The notes below the pieces were generated by a model, which ran no database searches, had not been told where the DNA came from, and saw nothing but the letters and a program-made list of their open reading frames with translations. 46,393 nt of DNA from Roseovarius sp. GTDB lineage: Bacteria > Pseudomonadota > Alphaproteobacteria > Rhodobacterales > Rhodobacteraceae. The position numbers were made by a program, and so were the translations under genes. Of the stretch, positions 1 to 7,504 are shown in pieces. Where the stretch lies: positions 1-46,393 of the forward strand of contig JARGOC010000031.1 of NCBI GenBank assembly GCA_029212365.1, read 5' to 3'. The number at the start of each line of letters is the position of its first letter. The first letter of the stretch is position 1.

Positions 1-44
1 CGCCACCCCAGGGGCTGACGTTGACCTTCTGTTGCCAGGTCTAT

Positions 45-65
45 GCAAATGACCGGTCTGTCCGC
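45..65. promoter_or_regulatory. Possible operator palindrome at window edge
   Basis: The 8-bp perfect palindrome GACCGGTC (51-58) lies in a stretch with no gene between the window edge and the end of the MoaB-like gene. Imperfect symmetry continues on both sides. Palindromes with a GACCGGTC core are typical of TetR-family operators, so this may control a gene beyond the left edge. Nothing else identifiable is seen in 1-102, and there is no ATG on the minus strand there. Confidence 0.2.
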
Positions 66-102
66 ACACCAGACCTTTGAAAGTGAAATTCAGGTCTTGC
101 CG

Positions 103-1095
103 CTAACTCCGCCCACCCCGGCGCGGTTGTGGCCGCGTCGGGATTTCTTTCAACAGGCCACCGACCCCCATGGCGGCAAAATCAGCATCACTAATGGGCA
201 CACCGCACGCCACCCGTGCGAGCACCCAATCCGCTCCATGCAGCACAGGGCTGCGCGCACTTCCCGGCAGGCCGATCACCGGCCTCTCGCCGATCTGGCC
301 CAAGAACAGCAGATTGCCCGGATCAACAGGAATGCCAAACCGCACCATCCGCCCACCGGCGCGGATCAAAGCCCTCGGCACGGTATCGCCAATATCCGAC
401 GTGGCCGATCCCGTCAGGACCAAGATAATCTGCCCCGTTGCCTGCGCAATTGCCTGCGCCAAGGCAGCTTCCTCATGCGCCACGGTTATCACTTCGCTCA
501 GGTGACCGCCCAATCCGGTGACGCGGTTCTCGATGGCCTCAACCCCTTTGGTGCCCAGCCCATCGGTGATTTCGCTCACGATCAGGCTGGCCGAGGTATG
601 CACCGGTGTGGCCAGCCGTATCGCCGCGCGTGCCAGATCACAGGCCTCGGTAAGGGCCGCCTCAGCCACACCATAAGCGATGATCTTGATCGTCGCGGCC
701 ATCCCCCCCGTGGCAATCTGGTACATGGGCGGCACGGTGGCCACGGTGATCATCGGGTCAACGGCATTGGCGGCCGTGATCCCTGCGCCGTCCAGCAATA
801 CAACACCGGGGCTGTCGGCCAACAGGTTCACCCGCCCGGTGAAGGGCTGGCTCACGCGCAGATGTGGCGCATCCCCCAACAGGGCTTGGGCCAGAGTTTG
901 AGCGGCGATATCTTCGTGCACATCATCCGGATCAAGCCGTGCAACAGTGACGTCGTGCATTCCCATGCTGTGCAACTGCGCAAGATGGCCCTGCGTCAGC
1001 ACGACCCCTTTGCGCAGCCGCCCGTCAGCCAAGCGGATGGAGTGGGCCAATATGGCACCCTGCGCATCGGCCAGAGGCACGGGGCCAAATTTCAT
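103..1095 (-). CDS. Molybdopterin-binding MoaB/MogA-like protein
   Basis: 330 residues. The C-terminal half (about 170-310) is a molybdopterin-binding MoaB/Mog domain: the segment LVLTGSATSDIGDTVPRAL is followed by the family's RFGIPVDPGN and PVIGLPGSARSP stretches. The N-terminal half resembles the extra domain of the molybdopterin-binding proteins that accompany CO dehydrogenase gene sets. The ATG overlaps the xdhC stop by 4 bp (ATGA), so the two are translationally coupled. The likely role is handling or inserting the molybdopterin cofactor during maturation of a xanthine-oxidase-family enzyme. That role is inferred from family and neighbours, because the enzyme subunits are not in the window. 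Confidence 0.8.
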   Translation of the reverse strand: MKFGPVPLADAQGAILAHSIRLADGRLRKGVVLTQGHLAQLHSMGMHDVTVARLDPDDVHEDIAAQTLAQALLGDAPHLRVSQPFTGRVNLLADSPGVVLLDGAGITAANAVDPMITVATVPPMYQIATGGMAATIKIIAYGVAEAALTEACDLARAAIRLATPVHTSASLIVSEITDGLGTKGVEAIENRVTGLGGHLSEVITVAHEEAALAQAIAQATGQIILVLTGSATSDIGDTVPRALIRAGGRMVRFGIPVDPGNLLFLGQIGERPVIGLPGSARSPVLHGADWVLARVACGVPISDADFAAMGVGGLLKEIPTRPQPRRGGRS

Positions 1096-2057
1096 GCGCC
1101 TTGCCTTAACACACGGGTCATTTCTGCCAGAATACTCAGCGCAATCTCAGACGGGCCCGCGGCACCAATATCCAGCCCCACAGGGCCATGGATGCGGGCG
1201 ATCTGCGCGCCCGAAAATCCGGCGGCCTGCAACCGTTCCACCCGTTTGGCGTGGGTGCGGGTTGAGCCCAGCGCCCCAATATAGAAACACTCCGACACCA
1301 AAGCCTGCTCCAACGCAGGATCATCCAGCTTGGGGTCATGGGTCAACAACACCAATGCTGTGCGGCTGTCCAACCCATAGGCCTGCACGCCCTCATCCGG
1401 CCAATCATGCAAAATGACCTCGCCGGGAAACCGTGCCGCGCTGCCAAAGCTTTCACGCGGATCAATCAACAGCGGATCATATCCTGCAATCCGCGCCATC
1501 GGCACCAATGCCTGCGCAATGTGCACAGCCCCCACGATGATCAATCGCAATGGGGGATTGTGAATAACCACGAAAACCTCGCCATCGGCCTCAAAGCCCG
1601 AGCGATCCATACGAAACCGCTCTTGATGGCCGCTGTGCTCCAGCCGCCCACCACCATGCGGGGTGGTGATATAGGCCACAGGTTCGCGTGCCGCGCGGGC
1701 GGCGACCAGATTAGTCAGCACCGCCTCAGGCATGACACTGCCCACCGGCTCAACCAGCACACGGATCGTGCCGCCACAGGCCAACCCGACGGCAAAGGCA
1801 TCGCCGTCACTGATGCCATATTCCAGCATAACCGGCGCGCCTGCCTCGATGGCGTCCAGTGCCTCGGCCACCACAGCGCCCTCAACACATCCCCCCGAGA
1901 CCGAGCCGGCAATTTCGCCTGCGCCCGAGATCGCCAGTTGACTGCCCACCCGACGTGGCGCGCTGCCCCAGGTTTGCACCACAGTGGCGATGGCCGCCCC
2001 TTTGCCTGCGTGATGCCAGCGCAGGGCGGTTTCGGGAATGTCGTCAAATCGGTCCAT
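1092..2057 (-). CDS. xdhC: XdhC/CoxI family molybdenum-enzyme maturation protein
   Basis: 321 residues. The N-terminal XdhC/CoxI domain has GSAPRRVGSQLAIS near residue 31, the conserved GSVSGGCVEG at 51-60 and GLACGG at 91-96, with the two family cysteines. The C-terminal Rossmann domain begins near residue 172 (LIIVGAVHIAQAL). XdhC proteins bind the molybdenum cofactor and help sulfurate and insert it into xanthine dehydrogenase or CO dehydrogenase. I placed the start at the ATG 2055-2057 because GGGAGG lies a few bases upstream and the family begins near this methionine. The open frame continues 18 codons further to 2111 without a comparable ribosome-binding site. Whether the substrate is CO dehydrogenase or another Mo hydroxylase is not decided here; the coxD/coxE neighbours favour CO dehydrogenase. 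Confidence 0.88.
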   Translation of the reverse strand: MDRFDDIPETALRWHHAGKGAAIATVVQTWGSAPRRVGSQLAISGAGEIAGSVSGGCVEGAVVAEALDAIEAGAPVMLEYGISDGDAFAVGLACGGTIRVLVEPVGSVMPEAVLTNLVAARAAREPVAYITTPHGGGRLEHSGHQERFRMDRSGFEADGEVFVVIHNPPLRLIIVGAVHIAQALVPMARIAGYDPLLIDPRESFGSAARFPGEVILHDWPDEGVQAYGLDSRTALVLLTHDPKLDDPALEQALVSECFYIGALGSTRTHAKRVERLQAAGFSGAQIARIHGPVGLDIGAAGPSEIALSILAEMTRVLRQGA

Positions 2058-2108
2058 TCTTGGCCTCCCTTGCGCGCAGTATGAGCCGCGCCAAAGGGCA
2101 GTACAAAC

Positions 2109-2141
2109 CAAAAAGCGCCCGCCCGGTGAGGGGCGAGCGCT
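2109..2141 (-). terminator. Intrinsic terminator after the YeeE/YedE pair
   Basis: On the minus strand an interrupted GC-rich hairpin (outer arms AGCGC at 2114-2118 and GCGCT at 2137-2141, inner CGCCC/GGGCG) is followed directly by TTTTTGGTTTG. It lies just downstream of the DUF6691 gene and before xdhC, so it separates the sulfur-transport pair from the maturation genes. Confidence 0.7.
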
Positions 2142-2162
2142 CTTGGCGTTTATCAGCGCCGC

Positions 2163-2744
2163 TTACTCGGCGGGTGCCAGATGTGCACCCTGCCCGCGCA
2201 GCCTGTCTGGCAAGGCGAAGGCAATTGCCATAATGACCAGCCCCATAACCAGGCCCAGCACATCACCGGGAAGCGTGGTCAGGCTGTCATAGTTGGCGCC
2301 CGGCACCGCACCCAATGTCAGCTTTTCGCCGCTCAAAAGCCCCGTGCCCTTCCAGAATGGATAGCTGAGCATATAAGCCGCAGCGCCCAGAAGGCCGCCT
2401 GCGATAAAGAACCACGCATCTTTGCGCCCCGATGCCGCGGCTCCCAATCCGGTGCCCGGGCAATACCCGGCAGCGGCCCAGCCAGCCCCCAGCAATAGTC
2501 CGCCGATGAACACCCCCGCATAGGCCGTCTTCACGCTCATGTGGCCCACGTCAACAAAGCCCAGCATCTGCCCGCTAAACATGAGCACCGACCCCACACC
2601 AATCGCCAACATGATGGCTTTCATCAAGTGCAGGTTGGTCAGGCTCAGCATTTTGCCGATCCAGTTGGGATCAGTGGCGCCAATCCGGTCAAGCACCGCG
2701 CCAAACGCGGCCCCAATGACAATGGCAAGAATAATCGTTGTCAT
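2163..2744 (-). CDS. YeeE/YedE-type membrane protein, DUF6691 half
   Basis: 193 residues, very hydrophobic, with four to five membrane helices. GYCPGTG at 93-99 contains the cysteine typical of YeeE/YedE sulfur (thiosulfate) transporter halves, and the overall pattern fits the DUF6691 family. It starts 3 bp after the stop of the first half-transporter, so the two are probably translated together and form one channel. In YeeE-type proteins conserved cysteines pass thiosulfate or sulfane sulfur through the membrane. That this pair imports a reduced sulfur compound is inference from the family. An intrinsic terminator follows at 2109-2141. Confidence 0.85.
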   Translation of the reverse strand: MTTIILAIVIGAAFGAVLDRIGATDPNWIGKMLSLTNLHLMKAIMLAIGVGSVLMFSGQMLGFVDVGHMSVKTAYAGVFIGGLLLGAGWAAAGYCPGTGLGAAASGRKDAWFFIAGGLLGAAAYMLSYPFWKGTGLLSGEKLTLGAVPGANYDSLTTLPGDVLGLVMGLVIMAIAFALPDRLRGQGAHLAPAE

Positions 2745-2747
2745 GGC

Positions 2748-3299
2748 TCAGGCCTCCTTTTTGTACATCATGATGGATACCGGTATGGCCGCCGCAAAAG
2801 CACCAGCCGCAAAGATATAGCCCGATACCGCAGTTTGCATCATGCCCGACATCATATGCCCCGAGGTGCAGCCCCCCGCCAGCCGCGCGCCATAGAGCAC
2901 GATAAAGCCGCCCAGAAAGGTCACCGCATAGCGTTTGATCGGCGTGTCCCCATAGTTGGCGTACCATATTGCGGGCAATTTCCGCTCATCAGCCCTCACG
3001 CCACCACGCAGCCTAGCCGAGCCAAATGCCCCCACCATCATCGCAAGGACAAAAACAAAGCTATAGTTCAGCGGATTGGCAGCGTTCTTTGCGTATTTAC
3101 CGCCGGATTTTGCCAGATAGGCATTGCTGGATGTGTAGCCATCCTCGGTTTGGGTGATCAGATCAGGGGTGGCGATGTCCCCCAGGATGGCATCAAAGAT
3201 AACAAATTGCGTGCTGACCCCGATCGGCTTGACCAGCAGCACCGCCGCAAAAAAGACCAAACCCAGCAAAAGCCCGCCAGTTTTCCAGTTTAGGGTCAT
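2748..3299 (-). CDS. YeeE/YedE family sulfur transporter half
   Basis: 183 residues with about four membrane helices. LAGGCTSGHMMSG contains the family motif GGCTSGH (142-148) with the transport cysteine C144. Start chosen at the ATG 3297-3299, preceded by a strong GGAGGAG seven bases upstream; a longer frame from 3314 would begin inside that site. First gene of a two-gene unit with the DUF6691 half. Such split pairs often sit near sulfide oxidation, persulfide dioxygenase or ArsR-type regulator genes. Here no such enzyme is next to it, but a matching ArsR/SqrR-like inverted repeat lies just upstream (3318-3337). Confidence 0.87.
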   Translation of the reverse strand: MTLNWKTGGLLLGLVFFAAVLLVKPIGVSTQFVIFDAILGDIATPDLITQTEDGYTSSNAYLAKSGGKYAKNAANPLNYSFVFVLAMMVGAFGSARLRGGVRADERKLPAIWYANYGDTPIKRYAVTFLGGFIVLYGARLAGGCTSGHMMSGMMQTAVSGYIFAAGAFAAAIPVSIMMYKKEA

Positions 3300-3317
3300 G
3301 GATTGCTCCTCCAATTC

Positions 3318-3337
3318 ATATTCACGTACTTGAATAT
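3318..3337 (-). promoter_or_regulatory. SqrR/BigR-like operator upstream of yeeE pair
   Basis: Perfect inverted repeat ATATTCA (3318-3324), six-base spacer, TGAATAT (3331-3337). It contains ATTC-N8-GAAT (3320-3335), the form I recall for the sulfide/persulfide-responsive ArsR-family repressor SqrR of Rhodobacter capsulatus. It overlaps an AT-rich TATATT stretch that could be the -10 region and lies just upstream of the GGAGGAG ribosome-binding site, as expected for a repressor site. The regulator gene is not in this window. Confidence 0.55.
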
Positions 3338-3433
3338 ATAATTAGGCCAAATGGCTTTGCATTGATCCAAGACAAACTGTCGCAGGTCAGTGTGCAAATA
3401 AACGCAGCAACGCCAGGTTTTTAAGAAGGCTGT

Positions 3434-4690
3434 TTAAAGCGCCGCCATCAGGCGGGCTTTTTCGCCAGTGTCATCCGGGCGCGAGATCGCAGCGGCCAGA
3501 TCTTCCAGCGTGGCAATAGAATGGCCCGCCCGGAAGGTATCCACATGAGGCAGCATCGCGCGGATGCCGGTGGCCTTGGGGGCAAACCCATCCCACCTGA
3601 GCAGCGGATTCACCCAGATCAACCGCCGCGATGACAAGTGCAGGCGCTGCATTTCATGGGCCAGAGCCTCGGGGGCGCCCCGGTCCAACCCGTCTGAGAT
3701 AAGCAAGACCACGGCCCCTTGCCCCATCACCCGGCGTGACCAGTCCCGGTTGAAGGCGTGCAGGCACTCGCCGATGCGCGTGCCGCCTTCCCAATCCTGC
3801 GCTTCGTGGCCTGCCGCAGTGAGGGCGGCATCCACATCCCGCGTGATCAGATGGCGGGTGATATTGGTTAACCGTGTCCCAAAGGTGAAGGCCTGAACCC
3901 TGGCCCATCCTGCGCCTTTTTGGTTTGAGACACTGTGCACAAAGTGCAAAACCATCCGGCTGTAGTGGCTCATCGAGCCTGAAATATCACACAGCACCAC
4001 CAGATTGGGCCAGCGTGGTTTGGGCGTTTGCAACTGTAGCTTTTGCATCTCCCCGCCCCGGCGCATTGCCGCTCTGAGCGTCTTGCGGGCATCAATCCGC
4101 TGGCCTGTGTGGCTGGCCATTCCCCTGCGCGAGGCAAAGGGTTTCACCGGCAGTTCCAGGCGGGCCAGCATACGTTTGGCCTGCGCCACTTCGTCCACGC
4201 TCATCTGTTCAAAATCGAGGGATCGCAGGCGTTCCTCGGCGGACATGGTCAGTGAGGCATCAACCTCTATCTGCGTCTCCTCGTCCGGCTCTGACATGCC
4301 GGTCTCGGGTTGGTCGGGCGTGATCCCGTCCAACAGCGCCTCAGACGCGCGTTTTTCGGCAGGTTTGGCGGCATGGTCTTCTTGGACACCGCGGATGGCG
4401 GGCAGCATCATCGCCATCATATGTTCCATATAGCGCGGATCACGCCAATAAAGCCGGAAGATCTGGGCAAATACGGCGCGATGTTCGGGCCGGGTCACAA
4501 AACACGCCCGCAGCGTATAGAAAAAGTCACGCTGCGAGGTGAAGCCTGCGGCCTCGACCGCGCGGATTGCATCCACCACCCGCCCCGGCCCAACCGGCAG
4601 GCCTGCCTTGCGCAGGGCACGGGCAAAATGGGTGATGTTATGGGTGAGCTTCGGGTGGTCCGGCAGGTCTAGGTCAGGGTATTCAACCAT
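3434..4690 (-). CDS. coxE: CoxE-like VWA-domain protein
   Basis: 418 residues. The C-terminal von Willebrand factor A domain carries an intact MIDAS motif DISGSMS (235-241) after the strand NLVVLC. The N-terminal region (HPKLTHNITHFARALRKAGLPVGPGRV) matches CoxE-type VWA proteins. CoxE works with the AAA+ ATPase CoxD; in Oligotropha (Afipia) carboxidovorans these proteins are needed to build the Cu-S-Mo active site of CO dehydrogenase. The gene is 57 bp downstream of coxD on the same strand. No CO dehydrogenase subunit genes are seen, so the substrate is inferred. The start has no strong ribosome-binding site, but the N-terminus fits the family. Confidence 0.85.
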   Translation of the reverse strand: MVEYPDLDLPDHPKLTHNITHFARALRKAGLPVGPGRVVDAIRAVEAAGFTSQRDFFYTLRACFVTRPEHRAVFAQIFRLYWRDPRYMEHMMAMMLPAIRGVQEDHAAKPAEKRASEALLDGITPDQPETGMSEPDEETQIEVDASLTMSAEERLRSLDFEQMSVDEVAQAKRMLARLELPVKPFASRRGMASHTGQRIDARKTLRAAMRRGGEMQKLQLQTPKPRWPNLVVLCDISGSMSHYSRMVLHFVHSVSNQKGAGWARVQAFTFGTRLTNITRHLITRDVDAALTAAGHEAQDWEGGTRIGECLHAFNRDWSRRVMGQGAVVLLISDGLDRGAPEALAHEMQRLHLSSRRLIWVNPLLRWDGFAPKATGIRAMLPHVDTFRAGHSIATLEDLAAAISRPDDTGEKARLMAAL

Positions 4691-4718
4691 ACGCGCGATT
4701 GGGGGCCTGCCCCCAAGC

Positions 4719-4746
4719 CCCCGGGATATTTATAGCAAGAAGATGG
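4719..4746. repeat. Intergenic repeat copy 1 (coxD/coxE gap)
   Basis: CCCGGGATATTTATAGC followed by AAGAAGATGGG. The sequence nearly repeats, inverted, at 9947-9981 behind pyrC, and is related to the copies at 37667-37735 and 43773-43806. It is preceded at 4701-4714 by a GGGGGCCTGCCCCC hairpin. Elements like this are, as I recall, common between genes in Rhodobacteraceae genomes. Function unknown. Confidence 0.6.
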
Positions 4747-4747
4747 G

Positions 4748-5653
4748 TCATGCAGGGTCCAGGCTGGCTTTGGCCTCGTCCAAGATGCGTTTGGCCTCGG
4801 ACCCTTGTAGTTTTTGGATGTCGTCCTGATATTTCAAAATGGCGCCAAGCGTGTCGGCAATCACCTCGGGGCTGAGGGATATCACATCCAGGGCAAGCAG
4901 GCATTTGGCCCAGTCAATCGTTTCGGCCACGCCCGGTTTCTTGAACAAATCCTCTGTGCGCAGCTGTTGAACAAAGGCCACCACTTCGCGGCTCAGCGCA
5001 TCGGCGGTCTCAGGGGCGCGGACCTGCAATATTTCGATCTCGCGCTCAAAGCTGGGGTAATCCACCCAATGATACAGGCACCGGCGTTTCAGGGCGTCAT
5101 GTACTTCGCGGGTGCGATTTGACGTGAGGATCACGATGGGCGGCTCGGGCGCGGCGATTGTGCCCAGCTCAGGGATGGTGATTTGGAAATCCGAAAGCGC
5201 CTCCAGTAGATACGCCTCAAAAGGCTCATCGGTGCGGTCCAGCTCATCAATCAGCAGCACCGGCGCGCCGCCCGGTTGTGGGCGCATTGCCTCAAGCAAG
5301 GGGCGCTCAATCAGGAAATCCTCGGTGAACAGATCAGATGTGAGGGCAGCGCGATCCACCCCGCCTGACGCCTCAGCCGCACGAATGGCAATCATCTGTT
5401 GGGTGAAATTCCACTCATAGACCGCACTGGACGCATCGAGGCCTTCATAGCATTGCAACCGGATCAACCGGCGATCCAGCCCAGCCGCCAAGGCTTTGGC
5501 GATTTCGGTCTTGCCGACGCCCGCCTCGCCTTCCAGAAACAGTGGTCGGCCCAGCTTTAACGCCAGATACACCACCGTCGACAGATCACGCCCGCAGATA
5601 TAATCCTGCCCGGCCAGCAGCGCGGATGTCTCATCAATGGAATTCAAGTGCAT
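4748..5653 (-). CDS. coxD: CoxD-like MoxR-family AAA+ ATPase
   Basis: 301 residues. Walker A GEAGVGKT at 42-49, Walker B LLIDELDR near 130, sensor-1 ILTSNRTRE after it; the overall pattern is that of the MoxR/CoxD subgroup. These ATPases act as chaperones, usually with a VWA partner, to insert metal or sulfur into an enzyme. Here the partner is the downstream CoxE. I placed the start at the ATG 5651-5653, where homologues begin (MHLNSIDET), with AAAAGG upstream; the frame stays open 26 codons further to 5731. It is probably the first gene of a coxD-coxE unit. The CO dehydrogenase substrate is inferred. Confidence 0.87.
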   Translation of the reverse strand: MHLNSIDETSALLAGQDYICGRDLSTVVYLALKLGRPLFLEGEAGVGKTEIAKALAAGLDRRLIRLQCYEGLDASSAVYEWNFTQQMIAIRAAEASGGVDRAALTSDLFTEDFLIERPLLEAMRPQPGGAPVLLIDELDRTDEPFEAYLLEALSDFQITIPELGTIAAPEPPIVILTSNRTREVHDALKRRCLYHWVDYPSFEREIEILQVRAPETADALSREVVAFVQQLRTEDLFKKPGVAETIDWAKCLLALDVISLSPEVIADTLGAILKYQDDIQKLQGSEAKRILDEAKASLDPA

Positions 5654-5839
5654 ATAGACGCGCCTTTTTATCTGTCCGGCCCAGCACTGCACAGCCACCA
5701 GCCCATCGTCAAGAGCCGCGCGCCACGGCACATCCGCGCAGAAACCCCTTGGATTTTACAAAGTTTTGCCCAGATTGCGATCTATGTCCAATTCCGAGGC
5801 GCCGCCAAGCGGCACGAGATAGAGTAAGGAACGAGTTGA

Positions 5840-6799
5840 ATGCACAACGCATCACAGGCGTTTGACGCAAACCTGGATGGTTTGGACTGGACAGAGTGGC
5901 TGACCCGGATTTCTGGCTCGATTGATCAGGCCGGATTTTTGGAACATCTGGGCGATGACCACGCAGCTGCGTTCCGCTCAAAGGGGCCCACCTTGCTGGT
6001 CAGCTTTGAAAACCACAGCCTGATCGAGGAGCAATCCCAACGCGCACATCCCATGGGGTGGCAATTGGTTGAGGCCCTCGGCTGGTCGCATCTGAACCTA
6101 TTGTGCAAGGATGACACTTGGTTCCGCGCGCCGCGCGTTTACGGGTTTTTTGATCGGATGATTGATGACGGGTTCTTTGAGGAATTCGAACAGGTGGTGT
6201 TTTATGGTGCGGGTGCTTGCGGTTATGCAGCAGCTGCATTCTCCGTGGCCGCCCCAGGTGCTCGCGTGTTGGCCATTCAACCACAAGCTACGCTGGACCC
6301 CCGTGTTACTGAATGGGATGATCGGTTTTTGGCTCAACGGCGCACTGCGTTTGATGATCGTTATGGGTTTGCCCCTGATATGCTGGACGCCGCCGAGCAG
6401 GCTGTTGTGCTTTATGATCCTGAGATCGAGCTGGACGCCATGCACGCCGCATTGTTCACCCGCACAAATGTGACCAAATTCCGCATGCGCCATATGGGGC
6501 CACGCCTGGAAGAAGGGCTGGAGCGGATGCAAATCCTGCTGCGTGTTCTGGCGCAACTTAACGCCGGTAAATTGGACCGGCTTGCACTGGCAAAACTGTT
6601 CCGTGCTCGCCGTACCAATGGGGCCTATCAGTTCAACCTGTTGAAAAAGGTCACCCGCGAGGAACGCCACCTGCTCACCATTCATCTGGCCCGCAAGGTG
6701 CTGGAACAACGCGATGCCCCCCCCTTTCGAAAAGCACTGGCGCGTTCTGAGTTGATTTTGGCCAAACAGAGCAACGTGGAACAACGCACCGACGGGTGA
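5840..6799 (+). CDS. Conserved alpha/beta-hydrolase-like protein of unknown function
   Basis: 319 residues. The family is, as I recall, widespread in Rhodobacteraceae and often labelled phosphoadenosine phosphosulfate reductase, but I see no PAPS-reductase motif (no P-loop-like SGGxDS and no C-terminal ECGLH). The layout instead recalls an alpha/beta-hydrolase fold: a first strand TLLVSFE (about 51-57), then VVFYGAGACGYAAAAFS (about 129-145) at the place of a nucleophile elbow, followed by a strand VLAIQPQATLDPR. The serine of a G-x-S-x-G elbow is not there (GAGACG), so it may be inactive as a hydrolase. The C-terminal 100 residues are helical and basic. AAGGA lies 11 bases before the ATG. 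Function unknown. Confidence 0.8.
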   Translation: MHNASQAFDANLDGLDWTEWLTRISGSIDQAGFLEHLGDDHAAAFRSKGPTLLVSFENHSLIEEQSQRAHPMGWQLVEALGWSHLNLLCKDDTWFRAPRVYGFFDRMIDDGFFEEFEQVVFYGAGACGYAAAAFSVAAPGARVLAIQPQATLDPRVTEWDDRFLAQRRTAFDDRYGFAPDMLDAAEQAVVLYDPEIELDAMHAALFTRTNVTKFRMRHMGPRLEEGLERMQILLRVLAQLNAGKLDRLALAKLFRARRTNGAYQFNLLKKVTREERHLLTIHLARKVLEQRDAPPFRKALARSELILAKQSNVEQRTDG

Positions 6800-6987
6800 T
6801 ACAGGCGTATGTCGTTTGGCAGTGTTCGGACGTATCCCCGGATCGCGCAAACAGACTGGGCAGAATGGCCCTCATCACTGGCACAATCAACAAAGCCTTG
6901 CTTGTGCTCTATTGCCATTGTTCTGGTGCGCTCAGCACGACCGTGCTTTATGATGGCTCAGACATAAATCATAGGTAGACAGAACCA

Positions 6988-7167
6988 ATGGCCGAACGTT
7001 ACGAACGCCACCGCCAAGCCTGGACAGGTGAAGAAATTCAAAAGCTGCATTTGATGGCCACCAAGGGGATGGGGTTAAAGGCGATTGCCAAAGCTCTGAT
7101 GCGTTCTGAGGAATCAACCAAAACCCGTGCAAAACTAGACAAGCTGAAAATTCGCAAACTACGCTAA
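6988..7167 (+). CDS. Small SANT/Myb-like HTH protein, 59 aa
   Basis: ATG at 6988, stop TAA at 7165-7167, 59 residues. The start AERYERHRQAWTGEEIQ has the conserved tryptophan and acidic residues of a SANT/Myb-like first helix. GLKAIAKALMRSEES then fits the turn and recognition helix, as in the N-terminus of GcrA-type proteins and other short Myb-like proteins. The C-terminus is Lys/Arg-rich (TRAKLDKLKIRKLR). This suggests a small DNA-binding protein. The ribosome-binding site is weak (TAGACAGAACC). The flanking DNA is noncoding on both sides, so it stands alone. It is real by composition and pattern; its target is unknown. Confidence 0.65.
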   Translation: MAERYERHRQAWTGEEIQKLHLMATKGMGLKAIAKALMRSEESTKTRAKLDKLKIRKLR

Positions 7168-7504
7168 TTGCCGTTGCTCGGCTCACCAGTCGCATAGCTG
7201 GTGCGCCCGCGCGCGCCTGTGTCTCATCTCACGCCGACCTCAGGTTTTGACGGCGAACTCGATACCAAAAGCAGAATAACCGGACGGAAAGGTTTTTCGC
7301 TGTGATCGCGCCAATAGCTGCTTGTGGCCTTATGGCTGGGGTGGTGTCACCGAAAGAGAAATGACAGCTGTCGCCCTTCCTCAATTTAGACGAACAAAAC
7401 GGGCATTATGATCCCAAAGGAATGGTTGGCTAGATGTTCCTGTCCGAAAATCCTTGGGAAACGTCGTAGCTCCCCTTACAGTGATCCAAAACCAGGGGGG
7501 AATA
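7168..7504. other. 337-bp gap without a recognisable gene
   Basis: No convincing coding sequence on either strand. It has a 6-bp hairpin CACCAG/CTGGTG (7184-7203) just behind the small SANT-like gene, possibly a terminator without a T tract. Its last 15 bases hold the AGGGGGG ribosome-binding site of the BCCT-like transporter. The middle is featureless, more AT-rich than the flanks, and probably contains the transporter's promoter. Confidence 0.5.

Noticed and set aside
43..1284. Long plus-strand open frame of 413 codons
   Set aside because: It runs antisense to the MoaB-like gene and xdhC, its product has no recognisable pattern and is rich in His, Gln and Arg, as shadows of GC-rich genes are.
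5840..6799. Phosphoadenosine phosphosulfate reductase as function
   Set aside because: None of the motifs of that enzyme is present; I think the name is carried over by automatic annotation.
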